A DNA stretch of 51,748 nt from Myroides odoratimimus. Its GTDB lineage: Bacteria > Bacteroidota > Bacteroidia > Flavobacteriales > Flavobacteriaceae. Shown here piece after piece: positions 34,102 to 43,997 of this stretch. The notes below the pieces were generated by a model. It was not told the origin of the DNA. It was given only the letters and a program-made list of their open reading frames with translations, and did no database searches. The stretch is taken from positions 1-51,748 of the forward strand of contig NZ_BCMQ01000024.1 in assembly GCF_001485415.1 (NCBI RefSeq), in the 5' to 3' direction. Position 1 is the first letter of the stretch. Each line of letters starts with the position of its first letter. Position numbers and translations under genes: made by a program.

Positions 34102-36744
34102 TTAAAAAAGTAATGTTTGTTGTCCATCATCATCTACTTCAGTATTTGGACCTTCTCCTAAAATAATTTCCTCTTCCTCCTCCTCTTCTTCTTCCTCTTC
34201 AATATAAGGTAAAGACTCTAGAATATTAACTTGTTTTATCTTATCTATAGAAACTTGATTACCTAAAGCCTTAATTCCTTTAATAGTTATAAATTGTTCT
34301 ACATCAATTGTTTGGTTTTCTTTTTGTATCCCTTTTACTTTAGAGAATACAACTTCAAACACAGGTCTAAAGTCAGTTGATATTATTTCTAATCTTGAGT
34401 TAGGGTGCTCTGTAATAAATAACTCTTCTCTATTTTCGTTTTCAATAATAAAGCGTTTTAAGTAGTAACGAGCTTTTTCTCCATCAAAATATAAAGCAGA
34501 AATAGGTTTGTTTTCTTTCCATTTTTCAAGAACTATCATATCTTCCTCAAAGTGAGTTGTTAGTTCAGGAATAATAGTTTTCACTTTACCACTCTGATTT
34601 ATAATCAATAAACGGTCTTCAGGCTTAAATTCACCTAGTAACTCTCCTCTACCATCTACATTTAATCTTTTAACAGTTTCATCAAACCATATTTTGCGAG
34701 GACGTAACGTAGATATACCTTTCTCTTTTAATTCTATCTTTTTAATTGCATATTTAGTAACCACGTTACCTTTTGCAGCTCTTCCTTTAATTAATAATTC
34801 TGCAAAGTCTAAATCAAACTTAAGCTTCTTAACATTAGTCAACTGTCTTAATAAGATAGTAACTACTTCTGCTTCTCCATTGGGATTTGCAGAGAAATAA
34901 AGTACTTGTGAACCAGGTTTATCTTGTGTCAGAGGATACATCTTGTCACGAGTTACTCCTGTTACATTAAAACGTTTGATATAAGAAGATCCTGATTTAC
35001 CATCTCTATAAATCAAATTATAGATAGTACGCTTATCATTTTTATCCCAAACAGCTATGTGTATAATATCCTTTCCAACGAATTTCTTCTCGTCTACTCG
35101 AGACACCATCATAGATCCATCTCTTAAGAATACAATAACATCATCTATATCAGAACAGTCACATACATACTCATCTTTTCGAAGACCAGTACCAAAGAAA
35201 CCTTCCTCTCTATTTACATAAAGCTTAGTATTTCTAAGAACTACTTTAGTTGCCTCAATGGTATCAAAGCTTCTTAATTCTGTAAGACGCTCTTTACCTT
35301 TACCATATTTCTCTTTAAGAGTAGTAAAGTATTTTATAGCGAAATCTATTAAGTGTTCTAAGTTGTATTTTACAGCTTCTATTTCACCTTCAAGAGCTTC
35401 GATATTTTGATTTGCTTTATCAATATCAAAACGAGAAATACGCTTAATACGTATCTCTGTTAATCTAATGATATCTTCTTGAGTGATAGCACGTTTTAGG
35501 TTAACAACAAAAGGCTTTAATCCTTCATCAATAGCTGTTATTACCCCTTCCCAAGTTTCTTCTTCCTCAATCGCACGGTAAATACGATTCTCAATAAAGA
35601 TTCTTTCAAGAGAAAGGAAGTGCCACTTCTCTTCTAACTCATTAAGCTCTATCTCTAATTCTCTTCTCAATAGCTCTACTGTCTGATGAGTAGAATTCTT
35701 AAGCATCTCTGATACTCCTGTAAATAAAGGTTTATTATTCTGGATAACACAACCTAATGGTGCTATAGATGTCTCACATGCTGTAAAAGCATATAATGCA
35801 TCTATTGTTTTATCTGGAGAAGTTCCTGCAGGTAAGTGAATTAATATTTCAACTTGAGCCGCAGTATTGTCTTCTATTTTCTTAATCTTAATTTTACCCT
35901 TCTCATTCGCTTTTAAAATACTATCTATTAAACTCGTAGTAGTAGTAGAAAAAGGAATCTCCGTAATAATTAAAGTATTTTTATCTAAGGGTGCAATTTT
36001 AGCACGTACACGAACACGCCCCCCACGAGCACCATCATTATAATTAGACACATCAGCAATTCCTTCTGTTGGGAAATCTGGGTAAATAGTAAAAGGTTTT
36101 CCTTTTAAGATTTTAATAGATGCATCTATCAACTCATTAAAGTTGTGTGGTAGTATTTTTGTAGATAGACCTACTGCAATACCTTCACCTCCTTGAGCCA
36201 ATAATAAAGGGAATTTTACAGGTAGATTAATAGGTTCATTCTTTCTACCATCGTATGATGCCTGCCAGTTTGTTATTTTAGGAGAATATAATACCTCTAA
36301 AGCGAACTTGCTCAAACGTGCCTCAATATAACGAGAAGCTGCCGCACCATCCCCTGTTAGGATATTACCCCAGTTACCTTGCATATCAATAAGAAGATCC
36401 TTCTGTCCTATCTGAACCAAGGCATCACCAATACTCGCGTCACCGTGAGGGTGGTACTGCATAGTATGTCCTACGATATTAGCTACCTTGTTATAACGAC
36501 CATCATCCAACTCTTTCATAGAGTGCATAATACGTCTCTGAACAGGTTTAAAACCGTCTTCTATAGCAGGTACAGCACGTTCCAAGATAACATAAGAAGC
36601 ATAGTCAAGGAACCAATCCTTGTACATACCAGTTACCTTAGTGATAGTCTCCGTTACTTCTTCTTGAACATCAGAAAAATCTTCTATAGGATGCTCATTA
36701 TTTATATTGTTTAACTCTTGATCTAAATTCTCTTCTTGGCTCAT
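34102..36744 (-). CDS. parC: DNA topoisomerase IV subunit A
   Basis: This DNA-cutting subunit passes one duplex through another to unlink daughter chromosomes. It has 880 residues. The breakage-reunion domain begins with YASYVILERAVPAIEDGFKPVQRRIMHSM. The catalytic Tyr139 is in AASRYIEARL. The region that contacts quinolones, HPHGDASIGDALV (98-110), has Ala103 where enteric enzymes have the drug-contacting Ser, which I believe is common in Bacteroidota ParC. C-terminal blades follow, then an 11-residue glutamate run and an acidic tail ending QQTLLF. It lies 4 bases after parE. The glutamate run is coded by a GAA/GAG simple repeat that could vary in length. Confidence 0.95.
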   Translation of the reverse strand: MSQEENLDQELNNINNEHPIEDFSDVQEEVTETITKVTGMYKDWFLDYASYVILERAVPAIEDGFKPVQRRIMHSMKELDDGRYNKVANIVGHTMQYHPHGDASIGDALVQIGQKDLLIDMQGNWGNILTGDGAAASRYIEARLSKFALEVLYSPKITNWQASYDGRKNEPINLPVKFPLLLAQGGEGIAVGLSTKILPHNFNELIDASIKILKGKPFTIYPDFPTEGIADVSNYNDGARGGRVRVRAKIAPLDKNTLIITEIPFSTTTTSLIDSILKANEKGKIKIKKIEDNTAAQVEILIHLPAGTSPDKTIDALYAFTACETSIAPLGCVIQNNKPLFTGVSEMLKNSTHQTVELLRRELEIELNELEEKWHFLSLERIFIENRIYRAIEEEETWEGVITAIDEGLKPFVVNLKRAITQEDIIRLTEIRIKRISRFDIDKANQNIEALEGEIEAVKYNLEHLIDFAIKYFTTLKEKYGKGKERLTELRSFDTIEATKVVLRNTKLYVNREEGFFGTGLRKDEYVCDCSDIDDVIVFLRDGSMMVSRVDEKKFVGKDIIHIAVWDKNDKRTIYNLIYRDGKSGSSYIKRFNVTGVTRDKMYPLTQDKPGSQVLYFSANPNGEAEVVTILLRQLTNVKKLKFDLDFAELLIKGRAAKGNVVTKYAIKKIELKEKGISTLRPRKIWFDETVKRLNVDGRGELLGEFKPEDRLLIINQSGKVKTIIPELTTHFEEDMIVLEKWKENKPISALYFDGEKARYYLKRFIIENENREELFITEHPNSRLEIISTDFRPVFEVVFSKVKGIQKENQTIDVEQFITIKGIKALGNQVSIDKIKQVNILESLPYIEEEEEEEEEEEIILGEGPNTEVDDDGQQTLLF

Positions 36745-36748
36745 AATA

Positions 36749-38599
36749 TTATTCTACAACATCAAGTTCTACTTTAAGATTATCTATGATAAATTCTTGT
36801 CTATCTGGAGTATTTTTACCCATATAGAACTCTAACATTTTATCTATAGACATTGACTTATCTAACATTACAGGATCTAATCGTATATCTTCCCCTATAA
36901 AATACTGAAATTCATCAGGAGAAATCTCTCCTAACCCTTTGAATCGAGTGATCTCCGGTTTAGGTTTTAATTTCTCAATAGCATTTATACGTTCTTCTTC
37001 ACTATAACAGTAAATAGTTTCTTTCTTATTTCTCACCCTAAATAAAGGTGTCTGTAAGATGTATAAATGCCCTTCTTTAATTAATTCTGGGAAGAACTGT
37101 AAAAAGAATGTAATTAATAACAATCGAATATGCATACCATCCACATCGGCATCAGTAGCTATCACGATATTGTTATATCTTAAGTTCTCAAAGTCATCTT
37201 CTATATCTAATGCTGCCTGTAGTAAGTTAAACTCTTCATTTTCATACACGATTTTCTTCGTCATTCCATAAGAGTTTAGAGGCTTACCTCTTAAACTAAA
37301 TACAGCCTGTGTATTAACATTTCTTGATTTGGTAATAGAACCAGAAGCAGAGTCTCCCTCTGTAATAAACAAAGTACTGTCTAAATACAATGGATTCTTT
37401 ATATCTGTTAAGTGTACTCTACAGTCTCTTAGTTTTCTATTGTGTAAACTAGCTTTTTTAGCGCGTTCTTTAGCTATCTTTCTTATACCAGATAACTCTT
37501 TGCGCTCTTTTTCTGCTTGTAGTATTTTCTTTAATAGCGCATCTGCTATCTCCGGATTTTTGTGTAAATAGTTATCTAACTGTGTCTTCACAAAATCATT
37601 GACAAAAGTACGTACTGTAGGTAGATCTGGTCCCATATCAGTAGATCCTAGCTTTGTCTTAGTTTGAGATTCAAATACTGGCTCTTCTACTTTTACAGCT
37701 ACTGCGGCTACGATAGACTTTCTAATATCTGAAGCATCGAAGTTTTTATTATAAAACTCTTTAAGTGTTCTTACTAACGCCTCTCTAAATGCAGCTAAGT
37801 GAGTTCCTCCTTGAGTAGTGTTCTGCCCGTTTACGAAAGAGTAATATTCCTCAGAATATTGACTTCTACTATGTGTTAATGCTACCTCGATATCATCACC
37901 TGATAAGTGAATAATCGGATATACTTGATCTTCTTCAGTAATATTTTCTAAAAGAAGGTCTTTAAGCCCATTTTCAGAAAAGAATTTTTCGCCATTAAAC
38001 ATTACTGTCAATCCTTTATTAAGATAACAGTAGTTCTTTAGCATACGCTCTATGTACTCTTTACGGTATTTATAGTTCTTAAAGATGGCTTCATCAGCTA
38101 TGAAAGAAACTTTAGTTCCTTTACGTCTCGTAGTTTCTACTAATTTCTCTTCTGTTACTAAATCTCCAGCAGAGAATTCAGCTCCTTTTAGTTGTCCATC
38201 ACGTACAGACTCTACGCGGAAGTAGTTTGATAAAGCGTTTACTGCTTTGGTACCGACCCCGTTTAGACCTACTGATTTCTTAAATGCCTTAGAATCATAT
38301 TTACCCCCAGTGTTCATTTTAGATACTACATCTACTACTTTACCTAAGGGAATACCACGTCCGTAATCACGTACAGTGACAAGCTTATCTTTGAGTGTAA
38401 CCTCAATAGTCTTACCTGTCCCCATCACGAATTCATCTATACTGTTGTCTATAACCTCTTTAATTAGAATGTAGATACCATCATCAGGAGAAGAACCATC
38501 TCCTAATTTTCCGATATACATACCAGGACGCATACGAATATGTTCCTTCCAGTCTAACGAACGAATATTATCTTCGGTATATTGATTTTGATCTTGCAT
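36749..38599 (-). CDS. parE: DNA topoisomerase IV subunit B
   Basis: This ATPase subunit of topoisomerase IV has 616 residues, the usual ParE size. The GHKL ATP-binding motifs are EVIDNSIDEFVMG (about residues 47-59), VRDYGRGIPLG and GLNGVGTKAVNALS (about 109-122). The TOPRIM domain has ITEGDSASGS (about 406) and the metal-binding DADVDGMHIRLLL (about 475-487). It is paired with parC 4 bases downstream. ParE rather than GyrB because of its length and because the partner lacks the GyrA-type C-terminal box (inference). Confidence 0.95.
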   Translation of the reverse strand: MQDQNQYTEDNIRSLDWKEHIRMRPGMYIGKLGDGSSPDDGIYILIKEVIDNSIDEFVMGTGKTIEVTLKDKLVTVRDYGRGIPLGKVVDVVSKMNTGGKYDSKAFKKSVGLNGVGTKAVNALSNYFRVESVRDGQLKGAEFSAGDLVTEEKLVETTRRKGTKVSFIADEAIFKNYKYRKEYIERMLKNYCYLNKGLTVMFNGEKFFSENGLKDLLLENITEEDQVYPIIHLSGDDIEVALTHSRSQYSEEYYSFVNGQNTTQGGTHLAAFREALVRTLKEFYNKNFDASDIRKSIVAAVAVKVEEPVFESQTKTKLGSTDMGPDLPTVRTFVNDFVKTQLDNYLHKNPEIADALLKKILQAEKERKELSGIRKIAKERAKKASLHNRKLRDCRVHLTDIKNPLYLDSTLFITEGDSASGSITKSRNVNTQAVFSLRGKPLNSYGMTKKIVYENEEFNLLQAALDIEDDFENLRYNNIVIATDADVDGMHIRLLLITFFLQFFPELIKEGHLYILQTPLFRVRNKKETIYCYSEEERINAIEKLKPKPEITRFKGLGEISPDEFQYFIGEDIRLDPVMLDKSMSIDKMLEFYMGKNTPDRQEFIIDNLKVELDVVE

Positions 38600-38675
38600 A
38601 AAAACGTAGGAATTTGCGCTAATTTACTACTAATTAGCTTAAAATAAAAATTGTGAAATAACAGTTTTTTAGGAT

Positions 38676-39596
38676 TTAATCCTCTGATGACTTTTTGATA
38701 ACATTCTTCTCTATCTCAATGGAATAAGGCCCTGGTACTATTTTTCTGCCATATAAGATAGCATAATTTTTTGTAAACTCAGCACCGAAATAGAGGATCA
38801 TCGCCGAATAGTATACCCATATCAACATAACTGTCACAGAACCAGCTGCTCCATAAAGTGATGATGAGGCTGTATTACCTAAATACCAACCTATTCCGAA
38901 CTTTCCTATCATAAATAATACAGCTGTAAAACCTGCTCCTATAAAGGCATCTTTCCATCTCAACTTACCATTAGGTAAAGTCATGAAGATAAGCACAAAT
39001 AGAATAGTTATTATTAAAAAGACCACCGCATTATTAAGTAATTTTACTAAACTAAGTGTCTCTTCGCCAAAGAAATTACCTAAATAACTATACAGAAGAC
39101 TTACAATTGAATTGATCATTAGACTCACTAATAAGACAAATCCTACTGATCCTATCATAGCAAAAGATAGCAATCTGTTTTTAACCAATCTAGTGACACT
39201 TTTATTTGGTTTGGCTGCTAAGCCCCAGATATAGTTTATAGAGCTCTGTATCTCTGCAAAAACCCCTGAAGCACTAAATAATAAAATACCTACACCAATA
39301 ATAGTAGTGATATAACCACTTTTTCTATTTAGCTGAACATTACTCATTGCATTCTGTATCTCAGTTGTTGTATTGGGACCTACTAGATCTCTTAATTGAT
39401 CATAAAAGAAGTTAGCTACCTCTTGTTCCTCAAAAATAAATCCACTAGCAGATATAATCAATAACATTAAGGGAGGTAAAGCAAAAATGGTATAATAAGA
39501 CAATGCTGCACTAAACTTCATAGCATTATCATCTAAGAAGTCAAATACGGATTGTTTAAACAATAAGATTACTTTTTTAAAACCACTCTTCTGCAT
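38676..39596 (-). CDS. YihY/BrkB-family inner-membrane protein
   Basis: This is a 306-residue protein with about six membrane segments. The hallmark opening of the family, NAMKFSAALSYYTIFALPPLMLLII, covers about residues 20-44, and later GLAAKPNKSV, GSVTVMLIWVYYSAMILYFGAEFTKNYA completes the typical pattern. Function is unknown; the old RNase BN name was withdrawn for this family. Cytoplasmic C-terminus is charged and ends KKSSED. It stands alone, with a 76-base gap to parE and a gap of about 230 bases to ychF. Confidence 0.9.
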   Translation of the reverse strand: MQKSGFKKVILLFKQSVFDFLDDNAMKFSAALSYYTIFALPPLMLLIISASGFIFEEQEVANFFYDQLRDLVGPNTTTEIQNAMSNVQLNRKSGYITTIIGVGILLFSASGVFAEIQSSINYIWGLAAKPNKSVTRLVKNRLLSFAMIGSVGFVLLVSLMINSIVSLLYSYLGNFFGEETLSLVKLLNNAVVFLIITILFVLIFMTLPNGKLRWKDAFIGAGFTAVLFMIGKFGIGWYLGNTASSSLYGAAGSVTVMLIWVYYSAMILYFGAEFTKNYAILYGRKIVPGPYSIEIEKNVIKKSSED

Positions 39597-39780
39597 AGTT
39601 AGACTATTATTAATAGATTAAGATACTAATATTTTTTAAACTTAAAGACTATTTAACTTCTAAACCACTGATTTTAAAGTCAAATGTAACAATAAGACTA
39701 ATTACCTTATTGCTACTACAAAATTCTATAAAATTTTAACAATTCCTAATTTACTTTTACTAAAAATATTAGCAAAAAAA

Positions 39781-39808
39781 AGAGAAGCTAATTAGCTTCT
39801 CTTTTTTC
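39781..39808. terminator. Bidirectional terminator after ychF
   Basis: A perfect 22-base palindrome AGAGAAGCTAA/TTAGCTTCTCT, preceded by A's and followed by T's, so it works on both strands. It lies 17 bases downstream of the ychF stop. Confidence 0.9.
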
Positions 39809-39824
39809 TTTCCTATTTGATAGA

Positions 39825-40919
39825 TTACACGTTAAAACGGAAGTGCATTACATCTCCATCCTTTACGATATATTCTTTTCCTTCTACTCTTAGTTTTCCA
39901 GCTTCTTTTACTTTAGCTTCAGAACCATAAGTTACATAATCATCATATCCTATTACTTCTGCACGGATAAATCCTTTTTCGAAGTCACTGTGGATTACTC
40001 CAGCTGCTTTAGGAGCAGTATCTCCAACTTTAATAGTCCAAGCTCTTACTTCTTTTACTCCAGCTGTGAAGTATGTTTGTAAGTTTAATAATTTATAAGC
40101 TGAACGAATTAATTTAGATACACCTGGCTCGTCTAATCCTAAGTCTTCTAAGAACATTTGTCTTTCTTCGAAAGTCTCTAGTTCCATAATGTCAGCCTCA
40201 GTTCCTACAGCTAATACGATTACTTCTGCGTTTTCGTCTTTTACTAGCTCTTTTACTTTTACTACATAATCATTTCCTGATACAGCAGCTCCCTCATCTA
40301 CATTACATACGTATAATACAGGTTTTGTAGTGATTAATTGGAAGTCTTCTAATAACTCTTCCTCATCTACATTTTTAGGCTCTACTACACGAGCAGATTT
40401 ACCTTCTAATAGCGTTACTCTAATTCTTTCTAATAAATCAGCTTCTACTTGAGCTTCTTTATTTCCAGTCTTAGCCGCTTTTTTAACTTTCTCTAATCTC
40501 TTTTCTACAGTTTCAAGATCTTTTAACTGTAATTCGATATCGATAGTTTCTTTATCTCTGATAGGATTTACATTCCCATCTACGTGAATGATATTATCAT
40601 TGTCAAAACAACGTAAAACGTGAATAATAGCATTACACTCTCTAATATTTCCTAAGAATTGGTTTCCTAAACCTTCTCCTTTACTTGCTCCTTTTACTAA
40701 CCCAGCAATATCTACAATCTCAACAGTAGCAGGTAATACACGTTCTGGTACTACTAACTCTTCTAATTTAGACAACCTTGGATCTGGTACATTCACAACC
40801 CCAATATTCGGTTCTATTGTACAAAATGGGAAGTTAGCACTCTGCGCCTTTGCATTAGATAAACAATTGAATAATGTTGATTTACCTACATTTGGCAATC
40901 CTACTATACCTGCTTTCAT
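39825..40919 (-). CDS. ychF: YchF/OLA1-family P-loop ATPase
   Basis: This ribosome-associated ATPase of the Obg group is involved in stress response and translation. It has 364 residues. It shows the P-loop GLPNVGKSTLFN (about residues 6-17), Switch I region ANFPFCTIEPN, DIAGLVKGASKGEGLGNQFL (G3, about 69-88) and CNVDEGA at the G4 position, which reads NVDE rather than NKxD, the change that makes this family prefer ATP. The C-terminal TGS domain ends YIVKDGDVMHFRFNV. A single-gene unit with its own promoter-like box and terminator. Confidence 0.96.
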   Translation of the reverse strand: MKAGIVGLPNVGKSTLFNCLSNAKAQSANFPFCTIEPNIGVVNVPDPRLSKLEELVVPERVLPATVEIVDIAGLVKGASKGEGLGNQFLGNIRECNAIIHVLRCFDNDNIIHVDGNVNPIRDKETIDIELQLKDLETVEKRLEKVKKAAKTGNKEAQVEADLLERIRVTLLEGKSARVVEPKNVDEEELLEDFQLITTKPVLYVCNVDEGAAVSGNDYVVKVKELVKDENAEVIVLAVGTEADIMELETFEERQMFLEDLGLDEPGVSKLIRSAYKLLNLQTYFTAGVKEVRAWTIKVGDTAPKAAGVIHSDFEKGFIRAEVIGYDDYVTYGSEAKVKEAGKLRVEGKEYIVKDGDVMHFRFNV

Positions 40920-40953
40920 ATTTTAAAATATATTGTGAATTTTTAATCGTTTG

Positions 40954-40961
40954 CAAATATA
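40954..40961 (-). promoter_or_regulatory. Bacteroidota -7 element upstream of ychF
   Basis: TATATTTG on the minus strand, 35 bases before the ychF ATG. No -33 TTG at the standard distance. Confidence 0.45.
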
Positions 40962-41148
40962 TTGAAAATTATAGAAGTTCATAGTCTTTAGGGAAGTTTA
41001 CATAAAATTAAAACCCAAATACAACATATTTAGAGTAATAAAAGTTATAAGAATAGAAAGCTTTAGATAATCATAAACAAAAACATCTTTTAGATCATAG
41101 ATTATTGATGTTTTTAAACTAAATTGAAAAGTGGATATAGTACAATAA

Positions 41149-41175
41149 AAAAGCCACTCGCTAGGAGTGGCTTTT
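41149..41175 (-). terminator. Terminator after small acidic-protein gene
   Basis: AAGCCACTC (41151-41159) pairs with GAGTGGCTT (41165-41173). A-rich sequence on the left gives a T-run (TTTTATTG) on the minus strand. Confidence 0.8.
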
Positions 41176-41194
41176 CTATATTTAGATTATTTTG

Positions 41195-41491
41195 TTAATC
41201 TTCATCGTCAGCAATTTCTAAGTCTTTTAGTGCATCTAATGAATCTTCTGGAGCTTCTACGAAATCCTCTTCATCCTCATCGAAGTTTTCAATTCTATCT
41301 GCTAACTTAGTACTTACTTTTACCAGGTATATAGTATCCTCAGTTCTAACTTCCACTGCTTCTACAGTTTCGTTTTTTACGTTTTTAAAACGTATAATGT
41401 CTGCATCATCATACCCGTCAGGAAATTTTTCAACCAATAATGTCAAAATTTCGTTCGTTAACTTTGCGTAATCAACAATTACTCTTTTCAT
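41195..41491 (-). CDS. Small acidic conserved protein, function unknown
   Basis: This is a 98-residue soluble protein that I do not recognise by function. The N-terminal 65 residues form a mixed alpha/beta pattern (VIVDYAKLTNEILTLLVEKFPDGYDDADIIRFKNVKNETVEAVEVRTEDTIYLVKVS in two pieces), followed by a strongly acidic tail with repeated Asp/Glu (NFDEDEEDF, APEDSLDAL, IADDED). The acidic tail recalls chaperone- or nucleic-acid-mimic-like proteins, but no motif confirms this. It has the best-matching promoter in the window, suggesting sustained expression. A terminator follows it. Confidence 0.75.
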   Translation of the reverse strand: MKRVIVDYAKLTNEILTLLVEKFPDGYDDADIIRFKNVKNETVEAVEVRTEDTIYLVKVSTKLADRIENFDEDEEDFVEAPEDSLDALKDLEIADDED

Positions 41492-41517
41492 TCTTTGTTC
41501 TTGCTTTATTTCAGTTT

Positions 41518-41547
41518 CAAATGTAATAGCTAAATTGTAAACTACAA
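41518..41547 (-). promoter_or_regulatory. Canonical Bacteroidota promoter TTG-N19-TACATTTG
   Basis: On the minus strand TTG (41545-41547) is followed after exactly 19 bases by TACATTTG (41518-41525), 26 bases before the ATG of the small acidic protein. Spacing and both boxes match the TTG-N19-TAnnTTTG consensus. Confidence 0.8.
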
Positions 41548-41585
41548 ATAAAATATCACATTTATTTACTGCGAAAAATTAAAAA

Positions 41586-42560
41586 TTAATTACCAAGAAT
41601 ATATGCAAAAATTAATGGCGCAACAATCGTAGCATCTGACTCAACAATGAATTTAGGTGTGTCGATATCTAATTTACCCCATGTAATTTTTTCGTTAGGA
41701 ACTGCTCCTGAATATGATCCGTAAGATGTAGTAGAATCAGAGATTTGGCAGAAGTATGACCAGAAAGGTACATCTTCCCACTCTAAGTCTTGGTACATCA
41801 TTGGAACTACACAGATAGGGAAATCTCCAGAGATACCTCCTCCGATTTGGAAGAATCCTACTCCGTGTCCTCCTGAGTTAGCTCTATACCACTCTGTTAA
41901 GTAGATCATGTACTCGATACCTGTTTTTACAGTGTGTACATTTAATTTTCCTTTGATTACGTTTGAAGTAAAGATGTTACCACAAGTTGAATCTTCCCAT
42001 CCTGGACATACGATTGGAATATTCTTCTCTGCTGCTGCAACAATCCAAGAATCTTTAGGATCAATCTCGTAGTATTGCTCTAATACACCTGAGTTAACGA
42101 TTTGGTATAAGAATTCGTGTGGGAAATAACGTTTTCCTTCAGCTTCAGCTGCATGCCATACGTCTTCTAAGTGTTTTTGTAAACGACGGAATGCTTCCTC
42201 TTCTGGAATACAAGTGTCAGTTACACGGTTATAGTGGTTATCTAATAACTCTCTCTCTTGCTCTGGAGTCAAATCTCTATAATTTGGTACTCTTTTGTAG
42301 TGAGAGTGAGCAACCAAGTTCATCACGTCCTCTTCTAAGTTAGCTCCTGTACAAGAAATGATTTGTACTTTATCTTGACGAATCATCTCTGCTAAAGAAA
42401 TTCCTAACTCAGCAGTACTCATCGCACCACCCATAGAGATTAACATTTTTCCTCCAGCGTCTAAGTGTGCTTCATATCCTTTTGCAGCATCCACTAACGC
42501 AGCAGCGTTAAAGTGTCTATAGTTATGCTCAATAAACTGACTAATTGGTCCTTTACTCAT
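41586..42560 (-). CDS. Deoxyhypusine-synthase-like protein
   Basis: This is a 324-residue DHS-fold enzyme. Bacteria lack hypusinated eIF5A, so the family is believed to act in polyamine chemistry, probably homospermidine-type synthesis from spermidine or putrescine (inference from family). It has the NAD-binding Rossmann-like core with GGAMSTAELGISLAEM (about 44-59) and SCTGANLEEDV, IPIVCPGWEDSTCGN, FFQIGGGISGDFPI and the catalytic lysine motif EKITWGKLD with Lys296, equivalent to human DHS Lys329. The gene follows arginine decarboxylase by 39 bases on the same strand, consistent with a shared polyamine pathway. Confidence 0.88.
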   Translation of the reverse strand: MSKGPISQFIEHNYRHFNAAALVDAAKGYEAHLDAGGKMLISMGGAMSTAELGISLAEMIRQDKVQIISCTGANLEEDVMNLVAHSHYKRVPNYRDLTPEQERELLDNHYNRVTDTCIPEEEAFRRLQKHLEDVWHAAEAEGKRYFPHEFLYQIVNSGVLEQYYEIDPKDSWIVAAAEKNIPIVCPGWEDSTCGNIFTSNVIKGKLNVHTVKTGIEYMIYLTEWYRANSGGHGVGFFQIGGGISGDFPICVVPMMYQDLEWEDVPFWSYFCQISDSTTSYGSYSGAVPNEKITWGKLDIDTPKFIVESDATIVAPLIFAYILGN

Positions 42561-42599
42561 TTTATTTTTACTTTTTATATTAATAATTTCTTTTAATTC

Positions 42600-43997
42600 T
42601 TATTTGTTATATCCTAAGATATCTAATACTTGCTCTGCAGTCTGTTGTTCAGAGAATAACTCTGTAGCAATAATTCCATTCTCATCCTTATCTATTAAGA
42701 TATGTTTTGGTTGTGGAATTAAGCAGTGGTGAATACCTCCAAATCCTCCGATCTGATCTTGATAAGCACCTGTATTAAAGAACCCAATATACAAAGGTTT
42801 TTCTTTATTAAACTTAGGCAAATAGATTGCGTTTAAGTTTTGCTCTGAGTTATAGTAATCATCACTATCACAAGTCAATCCTCCTAACAATATACGCTCA
42901 TAAGTATCATTCCATCTATTGATAGGTAACATGATAAAACGTTTATTGATAGCCCAAGAATCTGGTAGAGTAGTAATGAATGATGAGTCGATCATATTCC
43001 ATTTCTCTCTATCATTTTGTTGCTTTTGGTATAAGATTTCATAGATAGCTCCTCCACTCTCACCTACAGTATATGAACCGAATTCTGTAAAGATATTAGG
43101 TACATCCACTTCAGCTTCCTCACATACTATCTTGATTTGATTGATGATTTCATCTACCATATATTGGTAATCAAATTCAAAAGCTAATGAATCTTTAATA
43201 GGGAATCCTCCTCCGATATTTAAACTATCTAATGTAGGACATTCTTTCTTTAAAGTGATATAAACTTTCAAACATTTTACTAATTCATTCCAGTAATACG
43301 CAGTATCTCTAATACCTGTATTAATGAAGAAGTGAAGCATCTTAAGCTCTACCTTAGGATTCTCAGCAATTTGTTTTCTGTAGAATGGTAAGATACTCTT
43401 GTACCCTATTCCTAAACGTGAAGTATAAAATTCAAACTTTGGAGATTCCTCAGAAGCAATACGAATACCGATTTTAAACTTCTTGTTGATTTGTTCTTGT
43501 AATAGATCAAGCTCCTCATAGTTATCAATAATAGGAATAGTATTCTCGTGTTTATTATTGATTAGATTTGCGATATTATCAATGTATTGCGCACGTTTAA
43601 ATCCGTTACATAATACGAATGTATCTTTGTTGATCTTACCAGTCTCTAATAAATTCTCTACAATGTTTACGTCAAAAGCAGAAGATGTCTCTACGTGGAT
43701 ATCATTCTTGAATGCTTCATTAAGTACATAAGAGAAGTGAGAACTTTTAGTACAGTAGCAGTAGTAATAGTTTGCTTTGTACTTATTCTTTTCCATCGCT
43801 TTTCTAAAGATAGTCTTTACATTGCTAATGTTCTCAGAGATTTTAGGTAAGTAAGTGAATTTTAATGGTGTTCCGTATTTTTCAACTAACCCCATTAAAT
43901 CAATATTGTGAAATTGAAGATTATCTTTGTTTAATTTGAATTCTTCTTGAGGAAAATAAAAAGTTTGGTTGATTAAGTCAACATATTTTGTGTTCAT
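42600..43997 (-). CDS. speA: Arginine decarboxylase, PLP-dependent (fold III)
   Basis: This enzyme is predicted to decarboxylate arginine to agmatine, the entry to putrescine via agmatine. It has 465 residues of the alanine-racemase/ornithine-decarboxylase fold III type. PLP would bind Lys84 in YYCYCTKSSHF. HVETSSAFDVN follows, then the phosphate-binding LNIGGGFPI, and the C-terminal catalytic Cys region GGLTCDSDDYY. The substrate could also be ornithine, lysine or carboxynorspermidine; arginine is preferred because flavobacterial homologues carry that name and because of the arginine-codon leader upstream. It leads an operon with the DHS-like gene and has a long leader of about 310 bases. 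Confidence 0.85.
   Translation of the reverse strand: MNTKYVDLINQTFYFPQEEFKLNKDNLQFHNIDLMGLVEKYGTPLKFTYLPKISENISNVKTIFRKAMEKNKYKANYYYCYCTKSSHFSYVLNEAFKNDIHVETSSAFDVNIVENLLETGKINKDTFVLCNGFKRAQYIDNIANLINNKHENTIPIIDNYEELDLLQEQINKKFKIGIRIASEESPKFEFYTSRLGIGYKSILPFYRKQIAENPKVELKMLHFFINTGIRDTAYYWNELVKCLKVYITLKKECPTLDSLNIGGGFPIKDSLAFEFDYQYMVDEIINQIKIVCEEAEVDVPNIFTEFGSYTVGESGGAIYEILYQKQQNDREKWNMIDSSFITTLPDSWAINKRFIMLPINRWNDTYERILLGGLTCDSDDYYNSEQNLNAIYLPKFNKEKPLYIGFFNTGAYQDQIGGFGGIHHCLIPQPKHILIDKDENGIIATELFSEQQTAEQVLDILGYNK

Noticed and set aside
36379..36714. 111-codon + frame inside parC
   Set aside because: Antisense shadow of the conserved N-terminal region of ParC.
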